This document shows, in pieces, positions 1 through 11,860 of a stretch of DNA of 64,000 nucleotides (its first letter is position 1; the number at the start of each line of letters is the position of its first letter). Both the position numbers and the translations under genes were made by a program. The DNA is from Viscum album (lineage: Eukaryota > Streptophyta > Magnoliopsida > Santalales > Viscaceae): positions 391,791,962-391,855,961 of the forward strand of contig OY728133.1 of assembly GCA_963277665.1 (NCBI GenBank), given 5' to 3'. The notes under the pieces are model-generated. The model was not told the DNA's origin, made no database searches, and saw only the letters and a program-made list of their open reading frames with translations.

Positions 1-710
1 TTCCAAAGACTTTGTCTCAGCCAAACCCAGCCCATTTTGTCTCTCCACATCCATCTCTAACTCCTTGAATCCTAAAAATGGGCAGAAGCCTTTCCAGGGA
101 AGCCTTTGAGCTCAAACCAAAGGGAGTTACCCGATTTTAAGGTAATGTCTTCACTCGAGTCCTTTTGTTTTATTTTGCTTTTCCAACCCCTTAAACTCTT
201 TTTATTCATTTATTTTGTAACAACTACAGTATCTTCAAAGTACTAGGAAGTTTTTATAATAAGGATTCGAGCTACACTTACACACAACTTCGTCTAATGG
301 TTAAAGAACATACTATTTCTGTGGTTGGAGATTTTCTGCCTCACGAAACGATGATTGTTCAATATTCTTTTAACACCTTTAAAGGTGTCAATTATGATGT
401 CACTATATTTTATATATTATATATATGGTATTTATGTTTAATATATTCTTCTGTATTTTATATTTAAACCATACTTTTATTCTTTTCATGTTGTGTAAAT
501 GCGATAATTTCATATGAGGAAGTGCGGACTACCGCCCCCTCAAGTGATGTGACTCGTACATGAAATAAATGGAATGTATAAAGAATGAAATTAATGAACA
601 TATGTGACATATATAACATATATATTATACTGTAATTATAAAATATATATATATATATATATCATTTATTTTTAATTCCATTTATATGAAAAAGAAAAAA
701 ATGAAAGTAG

Positions 711-748
711 CGTTCATGCGTACGTACGACCTACCGTCTCCATGAACG
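711..748. repeat. Short inverted repeat conserved in both A LTRs
   Basis: CGTTCATG at 711-718 is the exact reverse complement of CATGAACG at 741-748, with a 22-base loop containing GCGTACGTACG. The right LTR has the same arms at 7538-7545 and 7568-7575. The role is unknown; it could form a hairpin in the leader RNA. Confidence 0.6.
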
Positions 749-1083
749 GTGATTTTCGTTTTTTATCTCCAAATGATATGGAATAGTATAAAATGAATAT
801 TTACTGGATATATATGATATATATGATATATAAATCATGATTATAACTTTTAATATAATGGATACATGAACAACTTGTAACTATAAAGAGCATATTTTGA
901 CTCAAGTACCAATGATCGTTTAAACGACCGTTATTAACTAAAATAATTACATAGTGTTCATGACATGGTAATAAGTGATATAAAAGGAATAATGAACTTG
1001 AAAAAGGTTATTAAGGAAGTATAAATTAACTCAAGTTTATTATTCATGAGATTAAAGAACGATCAAGTCAAGTCGGACCCGAG

Positions 1084-1860
1084 GTAAGGGATCCTACTCC
1101 TCTCTTTCTTTTTAAGTACACCTTTTTATGTCATTCATTTTAAGCTCATATTTCTTGTGATTGGGATGTTATTTTATATTACTCTTACTTTAAGTTTTAT
1201 GTTCATATGATGAGAGACCCTATTTCCTCTCATCAATCCATTTTGGAAGTTTTAAGTGGCGCCGTTAGGCTGCCGAGTTTTCGTAAGGGATTTTTCATCT
1301 CACTTTTATTCCCGTGAGATTTATGCTACATTTTCCACAATTTCCTTTGAGTGGTGTATGTACTGACCATTATTATACACTTTGTGTAGTATAATTTCAT
1401 TTATGGGTATTCACATATTCACTGTATGACCCTTCTTCCATGGGGTGTACGTTTCGAAAGTTACCCAACTCGGTAAGGGGACCTTTCACCCTCCTTTTTT
1501 TAAAAGACTTCTTTTGTTATGTCTTTTAATTCACATACTATTATGTTGGGATATGTTATTTTATATCCTTATTGATGTAAATTTTATGTACAAGTGACGA
1601 TATTCCCTTTTTATCTCTCATCAACTCATTTTCTGAATTTTGAAGTGATGCCGTTAGGCTGTCGATTTTTACCAAAGGAACTTTTTAACCAAATTTCGAT
1701 TTCTTTGGGTTCAACATGTATTTATTGAATATGTCATCTTTTAAATATGTGTGAATGACCTTTTATTGTTTTAAACGTAATATCCACTTATATTGGGTGT
1801 ATTTATATTTGTCACACATAATTTTGATATTGAATTATCCTTAATTTAAGGATACCTTCT
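1084..1860 (+). repeat. Two-unit 389-bp tandem duplication inside the A LTR
   Basis: GGTAAGGGATCC near 1083 recurs as GGTAAGGGGACC near 1472, and GCCGTTAGGCTG near 1261 recurs near 1650, both 389 bases apart. The right LTR shows the same pair at 7911 and 8300. The units are well diverged from each other but shared by both LTRs, so the duplication predates insertion. Confidence 0.75.
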
Positions 1861-3008
1861 TTATAAGGGAATTCATCACATTTGACATTTCTATTGAGAC
1901 TTCATTGTTGTTATGAACAAATTCACTCTTATATGGTGTATATACTATCCTTTGGAATGTTATATCATGAATCCATTTATTCTCATGATATTATAATGTT
2001 CTGACTAAATGTTATTCCTCAATTATTGTATTCAAGTGCCTTTAATTTTGGTAGACCCCCTTTAACCAAAATATCGCTTTAAATGTTTTAATTCTTTGTT
2101 CTCATTAATATCCATGTTTTCAAAATGGTTTTAAGGATTTATTTATATGGATATTAATGGTTTAAAATTTTAAAAGCTTCGAGGTGGTATGGGACACATT
2201 GATTCAAAAATCTATTTATTAAATGTTTTAAATGATTTTGAAAATGGTTTCTTTTTGAATGGATTCATTATTTCAATATACTAAAATGTAATATTGTGAT
2301 TGAAATGTGGAAATGTTTTGTTTCCTTTATGCATGTTTTAAGTGATACGTTTTTGTTATGGTTCTTGGGTATTGTTCTGAAAACGGGTGGTTCCGTGATA
2401 AACTAAGGGAGGGTGAGCCCGATATAGCTCTCCAATGTATTGGGTAATGCGAAGGAGTGAAACGTTAAGGTTTCTCTGAAGAGATTTAGGGAATATACTG
2501 TGGTGGGTATTCCAAACATAACGAAGAGGGTTACTCCCTACGTAATAATGTTATGAATGCCTCACGTTACCTTTTATGTCTTATGATTTCTATGATTTAT
2601 TCATGATTTTATGAGGTATGTTAAAGTGCTTATGTTTTATGGGTAATGTATGATTTCATTCTTTTGTATACATGTACTCATGTTTCCTTACCATATTTTT
2701 ATATACCTTACTGTGCTTTTTATGATCATCCCATGTTTTTGAAATGTTTTCCACAGGTCAAGGGAAGGGTACATGATATGATAATAGTGTCAAGGAAGTG
2801 TCAAGAAAGAATCCATGTTTTATTTTAAATATGTTTCTGTTGATGGGAAAAATGAATACTATCTTTTATGTAACCACTTTGTTTAAATGTGGAATGTAAT
2901 GCATGTTTTATGATCTAATTCTCTAAAACTCTAAACCTAAAAGGATCCTCAATGTGTAATCTTGTAATAACTCAAAATTAAGTAAGGTTTAAGGCTGGGG
3001 CCTTATAG

Positions 3009-3022
3009 TTGGTATCAATGGT
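3009..3022 (+). other. Primer-binding site of element A
   Basis: TTGGTATCAATGG directly follows the end of the left LTR. It matches the start of the plant initiator-Met tRNA complement (TGGTATCAGAGC) except for changes at its 3' side. This fixes element A on the plus strand and places its LTR end at 3007. Confidence 0.75.
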
Positions 3023-3211
3023 CGGCTTAGATAACTTTAGAGGTTAGGGTATTCTTTAAGCATAAGTGACATTACCATAATGGTTAGGATTTCATAAAGA
3101 GTCCTAGTTTTATATAAAGTGAATGAGTAAGTATATCTTAGTGTTTATCTTCCTCATTAGTACATGATGGTTTTGTTGATATACTCACACTAACCTTTTT
3201 GGTTTTAGTAA

Positions 3212-3796
3212 ATGGCTGGATCTAGCAGGCACCAAAGTAACAGTGGATGTGACGGAAACTGTGACAGTTTTTTGAGCAAGCAGCTGAATGATATGGGAGC
3301 TGCAATGAGAACTCTTGTGATTATCCTCAACCAACTATCTGGAGTCATGATTGACCACCTAAACCTTGGTTATTTCCCTAAGGCATCATATATGCGAGAT
3401 ACAAATCCCTAGGGAACTACAGGTAATAATCATAAAGGTATGTGTGTTAAAAAACTTATGTGTCAAAAATGTAGAAAGAAACACCTAGGAAAATGTTTCA
3501 AAGGGGCATAAATATGCTATAGATGTGGAAATGAAGGTCATAAAGCAAGAACCTTCCATGGGAAAAGGAAGAATTCATTTGACTCGAGGAAAGGGAAAGA
3601 AGTTCTTTCTGAGGGATCAATTGAATGTTTTAAATGTGGTGTGCATGGTCATTATGCAAACACATGTCCTATGAAGAAGTTTCGTGAATGGGATCACCAA
3701 GATCGTACAAATGATCATTTACCAATATCTAATTCCATTCCAATTGAGGATGAAGAAACTGAAAATGACCAATCAATGGTATGGATTATTTCATGA
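3212..3796 (+). pseudogene. Element A gag remnant with three zinc-knuckle motifs, capsid domain missing
   Basis: One reading frame runs from the ATG at 3212 to the TGA at 3794-3796 (195 codons) with two internal stops, a TAG after codon 66 and a TAA just before the second knuckle. The first part (MAGSSRHQ...) has no recognised domain. From about 3461 there is a C-x2-C-x3-H-x3-C knuckle (CQKCRKKHLGKC), then a C-x2-C-x4-H motif whose last Cys is Phe (CYRCGNEGHKARTF), then an intact C-x2-C-x4-H-x4-C knuckle (CFKCGVHGHYANTC, from 3626). This paired arrangement is typical of chromovirus gag nucleocapsid. The usual Retrotrans_gag capsid region between start and knuckles is absent, so the protein is deleted as well as stopped. 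No protease or RT follows. The ATG sits four bases after a splice-acceptor-like TTTTAG. Confidence 0.75.
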
Positions 3797-4259
3797 CTAT
3801 TGTTTTCCTATTTTGGAATCTTAGGATATGATTCATGATTTTTTTGTAGGAAAGAAGTATTTCAGAATAAGTTGGAAAGGAATGGATAATGGATCATGAA
3901 GAATGTTGAATGAGTAATATGTCAACATATAAGGTCTTCAAAAGTTATGGTGAAATTCTTAAAAGTGTTAAGTCTCTTTTGATGATGGGGTTACATTAGA
4001 AGACTTTTTATATTATGTGTAACCCTGATGTTTAATATATGAAAATTTTATTCAAGTAATAGTTATCTATTATTTTGTGGACATAGTTATAAAGAACCAT
4101 TTGGGATTATATGATCCTTACTTTTGAGGTAATTATTTGTTACTATATGTTATGATGGAAGTGGAAGGCATGAGATAAAATTGAGGTAAAATTATGTTAT
4201 GGTTATTTTTGATGATTTTATCTCTTTTTGGGGAATGATTTGAGAATTATATAGTTTTG
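3797..4259. other. Non-coding interior of element A, first part
   Basis: AT-rich sequence between the gag remnant and the SINE. Translating it, I find no protease or RT motif; it is probably decayed or replaced pol-region sequence. Confidence 0.5.
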
Positions 4260-4384
4260 TAAAAAGGACAACACACAGACCATGTGACAACCCGTCACGT
4301 CGGACAAAGCTGCGGGAATCGAACCCACAACCAAAGTGCAACTGGTATTTATCGCCTACCACTGGACTACGTGAAGTCCCTGGT
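4260..4384 (-). mobile_element. tRNA-derived SINE, Au-like, minus strand
   Basis: On the minus strand the segment reads as a pol III unit. A box-A region GTAGTCCAGTGGTAGG lies at 4370-4355, and a box B, GGTTCGATTCC, at 4325-4315, about 30 bases further on. A non-tRNA body follows and ends in CCTTTTT. Its head (ACCAGGGACTTCACGTAG) resembles my recollection of the plant Au SINE family. TAGTTTTG (4252-4259) and TTAGTTTG (4384-4391) could be an imperfect target duplication. It is transcriptionally opposite to its host element A. A tRNA pseudogene is the alternative, but the extra body and tail argue against it. Confidence 0.75.
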
Positions 4385-5313
4385 TAGTTTGAATGATTCT
4401 TTTTAGTTAGATGATTTTATGAATTAAGATTAAGTTTATTTTGGGTTATCTATGGAAATTTATTAACCTATCATGGAGGATATGTGATTAGGTTAATTAC
4501 TTTTCAATACGAGACATTAAGAGAAACTGATATTGTTTGGAGATAAATGTTACGATTTAACTTGGAAGACTATGTGACTAAATCCTTCAAATATTTGGGT
4601 TTCAATCTTATTTTGTTTTAATTTGAAGGATTTATGGACAAATTGTTTATCGAATGGTCCTCGTTGAACTTTGGGTTTTGTTGGAAAAATTTTGGAGATT
4701 AAGAATTGATTTTCTTTTTATAAAGGGTTATCCTTTTCTGGATTATCTGATCTTGTACTAACCTTTTTGGTTTTGGTTTTGGTTAAAGTCTAAAGACATG
4801 GGAAGTATATAGTTCTCTTTTGTGGATTATGTGATTCTCTAGAAGTTGACTATATTACTCTTAATGTGAACAAGTCTTCCTAAATACTCGTCTTTTGTAG
4901 AAAATATGAGTTTGTGTAAGGGATATAATAAAAGTTGAAAGTCAACATGATAAGTGATTATGTTTCCTTATGAACAAATTCCTCAATAAAAAGTAACTTA
5001 AAACAAAAATGTTGTCTATTAACTTTTCCTACGGAGGAATCGAATACCGTTTAACCCCTCACAAGTTTGTGATTTTCTTGTGGTTAACTTGCTCCTAGAC
5101 ATGTTTACTATCACTCTCCATTAGAACATGACCCTTTGTTTTTTCCTCCATGTCCATATTTTCATACTTGGAATCCTAGTATGGGTTAGCTCGGGTGACC
5201 TCTGTACTTATCTTTCTTTATTTTAAAGTGATTTTTTTACCGACTCTTGTTCCTACGTGGGACTTTCAAAGATGTTTTCGAGCCCAATTTTAAGATTGCA
5301 AGGACGCAATTCC
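4385..5313. other. Non-coding 3' interior of element A
   Basis: No coding motif recognised. The last 250 bases are somewhat less AT-rich (GGTTAGCTCGGGTGACC at about 5185) and lead straight into the polypurine tract, as expected of a 3' untranslated segment. An autonomous element would carry pol here; it is absent. Confidence 0.55.
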
Positions 5314-5328
5314 CAAAAGAGGGAAGGA
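5314..5328 (+). other. Polypurine tract of element A
   Basis: CAAAAGAGGGAAGGA lies immediately upstream of the TGTAACACCCC terminus of the right LTR, where plus-strand DNA synthesis would be primed. Confidence 0.75.
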
Positions 5329-6797
5329 TGTAACACCCCAGGTAAATAAAGAATATTAAATTTTTATATTTATCCATATTTGTGAATAAAATATTAATAT
5401 TACTTTAAAGGGAATTATATGCTCGATGGCGTACCCAATATGCAACAACAAGTTTCTTTGAAATCTTACGTTGCACTCTAATAATAAAATAATATTATTT
5501 TAAATGGTAGTTAACACCTAGATTTTGTGATGGAGGGAATGAATAGAACTAACTACAAAATGATTATATATGTTTGTCAAATATTTTTTACTTTTTTTCA
5601 ATAAATGTTAGAGGATTAAAAATGCAAATGAATCCAGTTTTTAAGCGTAAACATTCTAATATTCTTTAAAAGGTCGATTAACCGCCTTTTGATGGTGAAC
5701 CCCTTTTAAATCCACTTTTTGGAAATTTCATAAGCTATATTTTTCAAAATAAAGATATTATTTATGATTTGGACATTGAAATTTACCTTGGGTTAATTTG
5801 TGATATTTTTCTGACAATGTTCATTTTTCAATGAATAGTGAAAAATACTGCATTTTACATCAAAACTGCTTTTTCGTATAATTTAATTATATTGTTATAT
5901 TATCTTTTTAATTTGTTTTAAAGTGTAATTAGAATATATTTTAACCATGTAATTCAATTATGGTCATTGGTATTAATTTCACTTTGGAATTATTCATAAA
6001 CAAGCTCCAAACTTTTCATAAATATTGTTTCTAAAAAAACCCGCTATTTGTTTTGACAATGAGACGTTTTTTTAAATTAATTATTGCAATTTATGTATTT
6101 TAATTTGGTAAAATGGATTACATATTTGGAATCAGAAGGTACAAATTATGTAATTAAGACTCTTTTGTTTTTGGACATTATGAATAGTAACGACGGTAAT
6201 TATCTTTAATTATCTTGATTAATGAGTAATCGGGTAGTTAAAGATAATAAGATAATATCATAATAATAAAAAATTACCACAAAATGTGTCCTAAGGATAC
6301 TGGTTATCTCATGGTCGACCATGGGATTCCTTGTGCCAAACGTGGGGGCCCCATGGAATCACTTTTGTGAGAAAGTGATTTTTTATCTTTTTATTTTTAA
6401 AGAATGTTAAATGTAACAAAGAATGTATCACCTAAGTAAAATATGTTTAATTTTGTCTACATAAATGATCTTTTAGACTATAAATATTCATTAGAAAGAT
6501 AAAAAGATTTCCTACATCATAGTATTTGTTTTGAAATTTTTAGACATTAAATAAATTAAATTATTTATGACATCATGATGATGCAGCGATGACCTCATTA
6601 TTTAACGATTTAAATAAAATGGAAAGATAATGTAAAATCTAAGACCTAAACATGTTAAAAACCTATTGGATGGGTTTATTTCGAACCCCTATCACCTTAT
6701 ACCAGAAGAAAATCAATGTAGGAACATTAAAATCTGAAACTCATTTGAAAATAAAGTTACATTTTATACCTTTCCAAGAGTGCCCCTCCTCTCCTCT

Positions 6798-6806
6798 TAT
6801 AAAAGG
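6798..6806 (+). promoter_or_regulatory. TATA box of the A LTR
   Basis: TATAAAAGG is followed within 35 bases by C-rich sequence and by the first base shared with the window-edge copy. This is the best candidate core promoter of element A. Confidence 0.6.
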
Positions 6807-9258
6807 CCCCCACCCCTACCTCCTTACCCATAGTTCCAAAGCCTTTGGCTCGGCCAACCCCTGCCCATTTTGTCTCTCAACATCCCTCTCTAACTTTTTG
6901 AAGCCTCACTATGGGCAGAATCTTTTCCAAGGAAGCCTTTGAGCTCAAACCAAAGGGAGTTACCCGATTTTAAGGTAATGTCTTCACTTGAGTCCTTTTG
7001 TTTTATTTTGCTTCTCTAACCCCCAAAAATCTTTTTATTCATATCTTTTGTAACAACTCCTGTATCTTCAATATACTAGGATGTTTTTATAAGAATTATT
7101 AGAGCTACACGTGCACACAGCTTCATCTAATGGTTAAAGAACACACTGTTTCTGTTGTTGGCAATTTTCTGCCTCACGAAATGATTATTGTTCAATATTC
7201 TTTTAACACCTTTAAAGGTGGACATTATGATGTCAATGTATTTTATATATTATATATATGTTATTTATTTTTACTATATGATTATGTATTTTATATTTAA
7301 ACCATACCTTTATTCTTTTCATGTTGTGTAAATGCGATAATTTCATATGAGGAAGTGCGGACTACTGCCCCCTCAAGTGATGTGACTCGTACATGCAATA
7401 CATAGAATGTATAAAGAATGAAATTAATGAACATATGTGAGATATATAACATATATATTATACTGGAATTATAATATATATATATATATATTTTATTTTT
7501 AATTCCATTAATATGAAAAAGAAAAAAATGAATGTAGCGTTCATGCGTACGTACGGCCAACCGTCTCCATGAACGATGCTTTTCGTTTTTTATCTCCAAA
7601 TGATATGGAATAGTATAAAATGAATATTTACTGGATATATATGATATATATGATATATAAATCATGATTATAACTTTGGATATAATGGATACATGAACAA
7701 CTTGTAATTATAAAGAGCATATTTTGACTCAAGTACCAATGATCGTTTAAACGACCGTTATTAACTAAAATAATTACATAGTGTTCATGACATGGTAATA
7801 AGCGATATAAAAGGAATAATGAACTTGAAAAAGGTTCTTAAGGAAGTATAAATTAACTCATGTTTATTATTCAGGAGATTAAATAACGATCGAGTCAAGT
7901 CAGACCCGAGGTAAGGGATCCTACTCCTCTCTTTCTTTTTAAGTACACCATTTTATGTCATTCATTTTAAGCTCAAATTTCGTGTGATTGGGATGTTATT
8001 TTATATTAATCTTACTGTAATTTTTATGTTTATATTATGAGAGACCCTATTTCCTCTCATCAATCCCTTTTGGAAGTCATAAGTGGCGCTGTTAGGCTGC
8101 CGAGTTTTCGTAAGGGATTTTTCATCTCACTTTTGTTCCCGTGAGATTTATGCTACATTTGCCACAATTTCCATTGAGTGGTTTATGTACTGTGCATTAT
8201 TATACAGTTTGTGTTGTATAAGTTCATTTATGGGTATTCACATATTCACTGTATGACCCTTTTTCCATGGGGTGTACGTTTCGAAAGTTACCCAACTCGG
8301 TAAGGGGACCTTTCACCCTCCTCTTTTTAAAAGACTTCTTTTGTTATGTCTTTTAATTCACATACTATTATGTTGGGATATGTTCTTTTATATCCTTATT
8401 GATGTAAATTTTATGTCCAAGTGATGAGATTCCCTTTTAATCACTCATCAACTCATTGTTTTAATTTTGAAGTGATGCCGTTAGGATGTCAATTTTTACC
8501 AAGGGAACTTTTTAACCCAATTTCGATTTCTTTGGGTTCAACATGTAGTTATTGAATATGTCATCTTTTGAATATGTGTGAATGACCATTTATTGTTTTA
8601 CACATAATATCCACTTATATTTGGTGTATTTATATTTTTCACACATAATTTTGAGATTGAATTATCCTTAATTTAAGTATACCTTCTTTATAAGGGAATT
8701 CACCACATTTGACATTTCTATTGAGACTTCATTGTTGTTATGCACCAATTCACTCTTATATGGTGTATATACTGTCCTTTGGAATATTATATCATGAATC
8801 CATTTATTCTCATGATATTATAAAGTTCTGACTAAACTTTATTCCTTAATTATTGTATTCAAGTGTCTCTAATTTTGGTAGACCCCCTTTAACCAAAATA
8901 TCACTTTAAATGTTTTAATTATTTGTTCTCATTAATATCCATGTTTTCAAAATGGTTTTTAGGATTTATTTATATGGATATTAATGGTTTAAAATTTTAA
9001 AAGCTTCAAGGTGGTATGTGACACTTTAATTCAAAAATATCTTTATTAAATGTTTTAAATGATTTCAGAAATGGTTTCTTTTTGAATGGATTCATTATTT
9101 CAATATACTAAAATGTTATATTGTGATTTAAATGTGGAAATGTTATGTTTCCTTTATGCATGTTTTATGTGATACATTTATGTTATGGTTCTTGGGAATT
9201 GCTATGAAAACGGGTGGTTCTGTGATAAACTAAGGGCGGGTGATCCCGATATAGCTCT

Positions 9259-9270
9259 CCAATGCATTGG
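9259..9270. repeat. Perfect 12-bp palindrome in the A LTR leader
   Basis: CCAATGCATTGG. The left LTR has CCAATGTATTGG at 2432-2443, one base different. The same palindrome occurs in LTR D (23640-23651) and LTR B (26156-26167), each time before GTA and after a degenerate GGTG-GCCC-GATAG context. Confidence 0.75.
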
Positions 9271-9833
9271 GTAACACGAAGGAGTGAAACGTTATGGTTT
9301 CTCCGAAGAGATTTAGGGAATATACTATGGTGGGTATTCCAAACGTAACCAAGAGGGTTACTCCCTACGTAATAATGTTATGAATTCCTCAAGTTACCTT
9401 TTATGTCTTATGATTTCTATGATTTATTCATGATTTTATGAGGTATGTTAAAGTGCTTATGATTTATGGGTAAAGTATGATTTCATTATTTTGTATACAT
9501 GTACTCATGCTTCTTTCCATATTTTTATATCCCTTACTGAGCTTTTTATGCTCATCCCAAGTTTTTGAAATGTTTTCCACATGTCAAGGGAAGGGTACAT
9601 GAAATGATGATAGTGTCAAGGAAGTTCCAAGAAAGAATCCTTGTTTTATTTTAAATATGTTTTCGTTGATGGGAAAAATGAATACTATCTTTTATGTAAC
9701 CACTTTGTTTAAATGTGGAATGTAATGCAAGTTTTATGATCTAATTCTCTAAAACTCTAAACCTGAAAAGATCTAGAATGTGTAATCTTGTAATCACTCA
9801 AGATTAAGTAAGGTTTAAGTCTGGGGCCTTATA

Positions 9834-10560
9834 AAAAAATACCTCTAATGTTGAAGAAGAAAGGAAGGTTCAGATCAACAGTCGGCCTGTAGTCCAGTGT
9901 TATAACTGCAAGGAGCATGGGCATTATACGAAAAATTGCCCTAAGTTGAGGGTTATCAGAGGAAATTAGCAACAACCTCTAAGGCAACAAGGAAGGGATT
10001 ATGCTATCACTACTGTTGAGGTGGAGTTGGAAAACAATGTGGTGACAGGTACGCTTATTATTCATTCAAGAACAGTGAATGTACTATTTGATTCTGGTTC
10101 TATGCATTCTGTAATATCTTGCAAGGTTACTAGAACTATTCAAACATCACCTCAACATTTGGAGGGAAATTATTGTATCCATGGTTTATAACTCCTCCCC
10201 CATTAATTTTTGTGGACTAAACCTCCTAGAAAATCTTATCATACTTCCTTTAGTAGAGTTCTATGCTATCTTGGGCATGGATTGGCTATCTTTGTACTAG
10301 GCCAACATCAATTTCCAGGAAAGGGAGATCACTTTCCACATCCTGAAGCTTCATTTTATTCTTTACAATTGTAATGAAGAAGATGAGTCTTCTTTAAAAT
10401 CTTCATCTCATGTTTGGATATTGATACCTTCTGAGAAAGCATATCTAGCTAAAATGATTGGGCAAAAGGATAGAATCATTCTTGAAGACATGCCCATCAT
10501 GAGGGATTATACTGATATATTCCCGGAAGAGTTTCCTGGTCTTCATCTTGACCGATAGGT
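9834..10560 (+). pseudogene. Element B gag 3' end and aspartic protease remnant
   Basis: The segment begins mid-gag, because element A separates it from the N-terminal part outside the window. A C-x2-C-x4-H-x4-C knuckle (CYNCKEHGHYTKNC) lies at 9898-9939. The retropepsin active site LFDSGSMHSVIS has its DSG at 10090-10098, intact. The late protease motif LGMDWLS follows at about 10271, and then the protease-RT linker motif (DYTDIFPEEFPGL, about 10504). Reading frames are interrupted by stops, for example a TAG after RGN and another after LHLDR. The order knuckle, protease, linker is standard for Ty3/gypsy Gag-Pol. The protein would be a component of a cytoplasmic virus-like particle if intact. 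Confidence 0.85.
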
Positions 10561-11330
10561 TGATTTCTCAATTGAACTTATCCTTGTATCTCTACAAATC
10601 TCAAAGACACCTTACAGAATGGCCACTGTAGAGCTAGAAGAGGTAAAGAAGCAGTTATCGAAGAATATAGAGAAGGGTTTTATATGCCCAAGTGCTTCAC
10701 CATGGGGTGATCCAGTCCTCTTCATCAAGAAGAAGGGTGGATCAATTCACCACTGCATTGATTTTCATGGTCTCAATAAAATCACTATAAAGAACAAGTA
10801 TCCCTTCCACAGATAGATGACTTGTTCGATCAGCTTCATGGCGCCAGTTATTTTTCTAAGGTGGACCTTCGGTCGGGATATCACCAACTAGAGGTGAGGA
10901 AGGAAGATATTACCAAGACTGCCTTTCGATCGAGATATGTACACTATGAGTTCATAATGATTCCCTTCAGACTCAATAATTATCTTGAAATTTTCATTGA
11001 TTTAATGTATAGAGTCTTTAGAGATTACATCGACAAATTTGTGGTGGTATTTATTGATGTTATTCGGATATACTCCAAGATCAAGGAGGAACATGAGGAG
11101 AATCTATAAACTATGTTAAAGACTATGAAAAGGGAGAATTTGTATGAAATTTATAGTAAATATGAGTTCTGGATGGAGGAATTATCATTCTTGGGGTATT
11201 TTATCATCAAGAAAGGGATATCTGTGGACCCTTCCAAGACAAAGGAAATTGAAGAGTGGTTGAGGCCAACTTCTGTAACAGAGATCCACAACTTTTTAGG
11301 TCTAGCTGGTTATTATCAATGATTCATGAA
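10561..11330 (+). pseudogene. Element B reverse transcriptase, copy 1 (catalytic Asp lost)
   Basis: Three fragments in sequence give a gypsy RT. They are the N-terminal fingers ([16 protein letters not shown]... [20 protein letters not shown] from 10619), the palm ([21 protein letters not shown] from 10822), and thumb/connection sequence (SFLGYFIIKKGISVDPSKTKEIEEW, 11113-11322). The YxDD box reads [11 protein letters not shown]: the second catalytic aspartate is Val at 11059-11061, so the enzyme would be inactive. Stops separate the fragments, at the R-stop-MT junction near 10815, before 11113 and after YYQ near 11322. The same stops at the first and last of these sites recur in copy 2. Confidence 0.9.
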
Positions 11331-11860
11331 TAATTTTTCTCGATTGTCAAACCCAATGACCAAGTTGACATGAAAGGGAGTAAAGTTCTTCTTGACACAG
11401 GAATGTGAAGACTGTTTCAAGGAGTTGAAAAAGAGGTTTATCACTACACCGGTACTCACACTCCCTTCATGTGGAGAACTCTTTGTGGTGAATAGTCATG
11501 CTTCTAAGAAAGGATTAGGTTGTGTGCTAACGAAAAATGATAAAGTTATAGCCTATGCCTCAAGGCAGCTGAAAATCCATGAGCAAAACTATCCCACACT
11601 TGATCTGGAGTTGGCGGTTGTGATCTTTGCGTTGAAAATATTGCAGCATTATCTCTATGGAAAAAATGTGAGATATATACTGACCACAAGAGTCTCAAAT
11701 ATATATTCACATAGAAAGATCTTAATATGAAGCATCTAATATGGATAGATCACATCACTTATTAGGAATTCTCAATCCACTACCATCCCGGTAAGGCAAA
11801 CAAGGTGGTAGATGCTCAAAGTAGAAAGGATCATGCATCTTTATCAATGATGAGAATTGA
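11331..11860 (+). pseudogene. Element B RNase H domain, copy 1
   Basis: An open stretch at 11392-11730 gives the gypsy RNase H signature (FKELKKRF, then PVLTLPS, then [18 protein letters not shown] and [13 protein letters not shown]). The first catalytic Asp region, normally YSDAS, reads NSHAS, so the domain is also mutated at the active site. Beyond the stop after 11730 the sequence continues as the degraded DALS-type end of the domain (HYHPGKANKVVDAQSRK, about 11770-11830). It would degrade the RNA strand during reverse transcription. Confidence 0.85.

Larger units (their letters stand above)
1..3007 (+). mobile_element. Left LTR of element A (5' part cut by window edge)
   Basis: Positions 1-3007 are a direct repeat of 6834-9833 with almost equal length (3007 against 3000 bases). 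In the stretch 481-540 compared with 7314-7373 I count one mismatch in 60. The right copy shows the true 5' terminus at 5329, so about 1.5 kb of this LTR lies left of the window. By comparison with the right copy, position 1 falls about 30 bases downstream of the TATA box, so nearly all of this segment should be transcribed R/U5 sequence. It ends in GGGGCCTTATA and is followed directly by the primer-binding site. It contains a 389-bp internal duplication, a short hairpin and a palindrome, listed separately. No protein-coding potential is seen; the short ORF at 2646 is not credible. Confidence 0.9.
5329..9833 (+). mobile_element. Right LTR of element A, full length (4505 bp)
   Basis: It starts TGTAACACCCC right after the polypurine tract and ends GGGGCCTTATA; the two ends are imperfect inverted repeats. 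The end lacks the usual CA in both copies, so this is a family trait or a shared change. TATAAAAGG at 6798-6806 is followed by C-rich leader-like sequence, so U3 is about 1.5 kb and R/U5 about 3 kb. 6834-9833 matches the left LTR at 1-3007. After 9833 the sequence switches at once to gag and protease sequence of element B, so element A sits inside B's gag. The target duplication cannot be tested because the left end is outside the window. Confidence 0.88.

Noticed and set aside
7297..7665. 122-codon minus-strand ORF
   Set aside because: It lies wholly inside the right LTR A, is rich in Tyr, Ile and Ser from TATA repeats, and has no domain.
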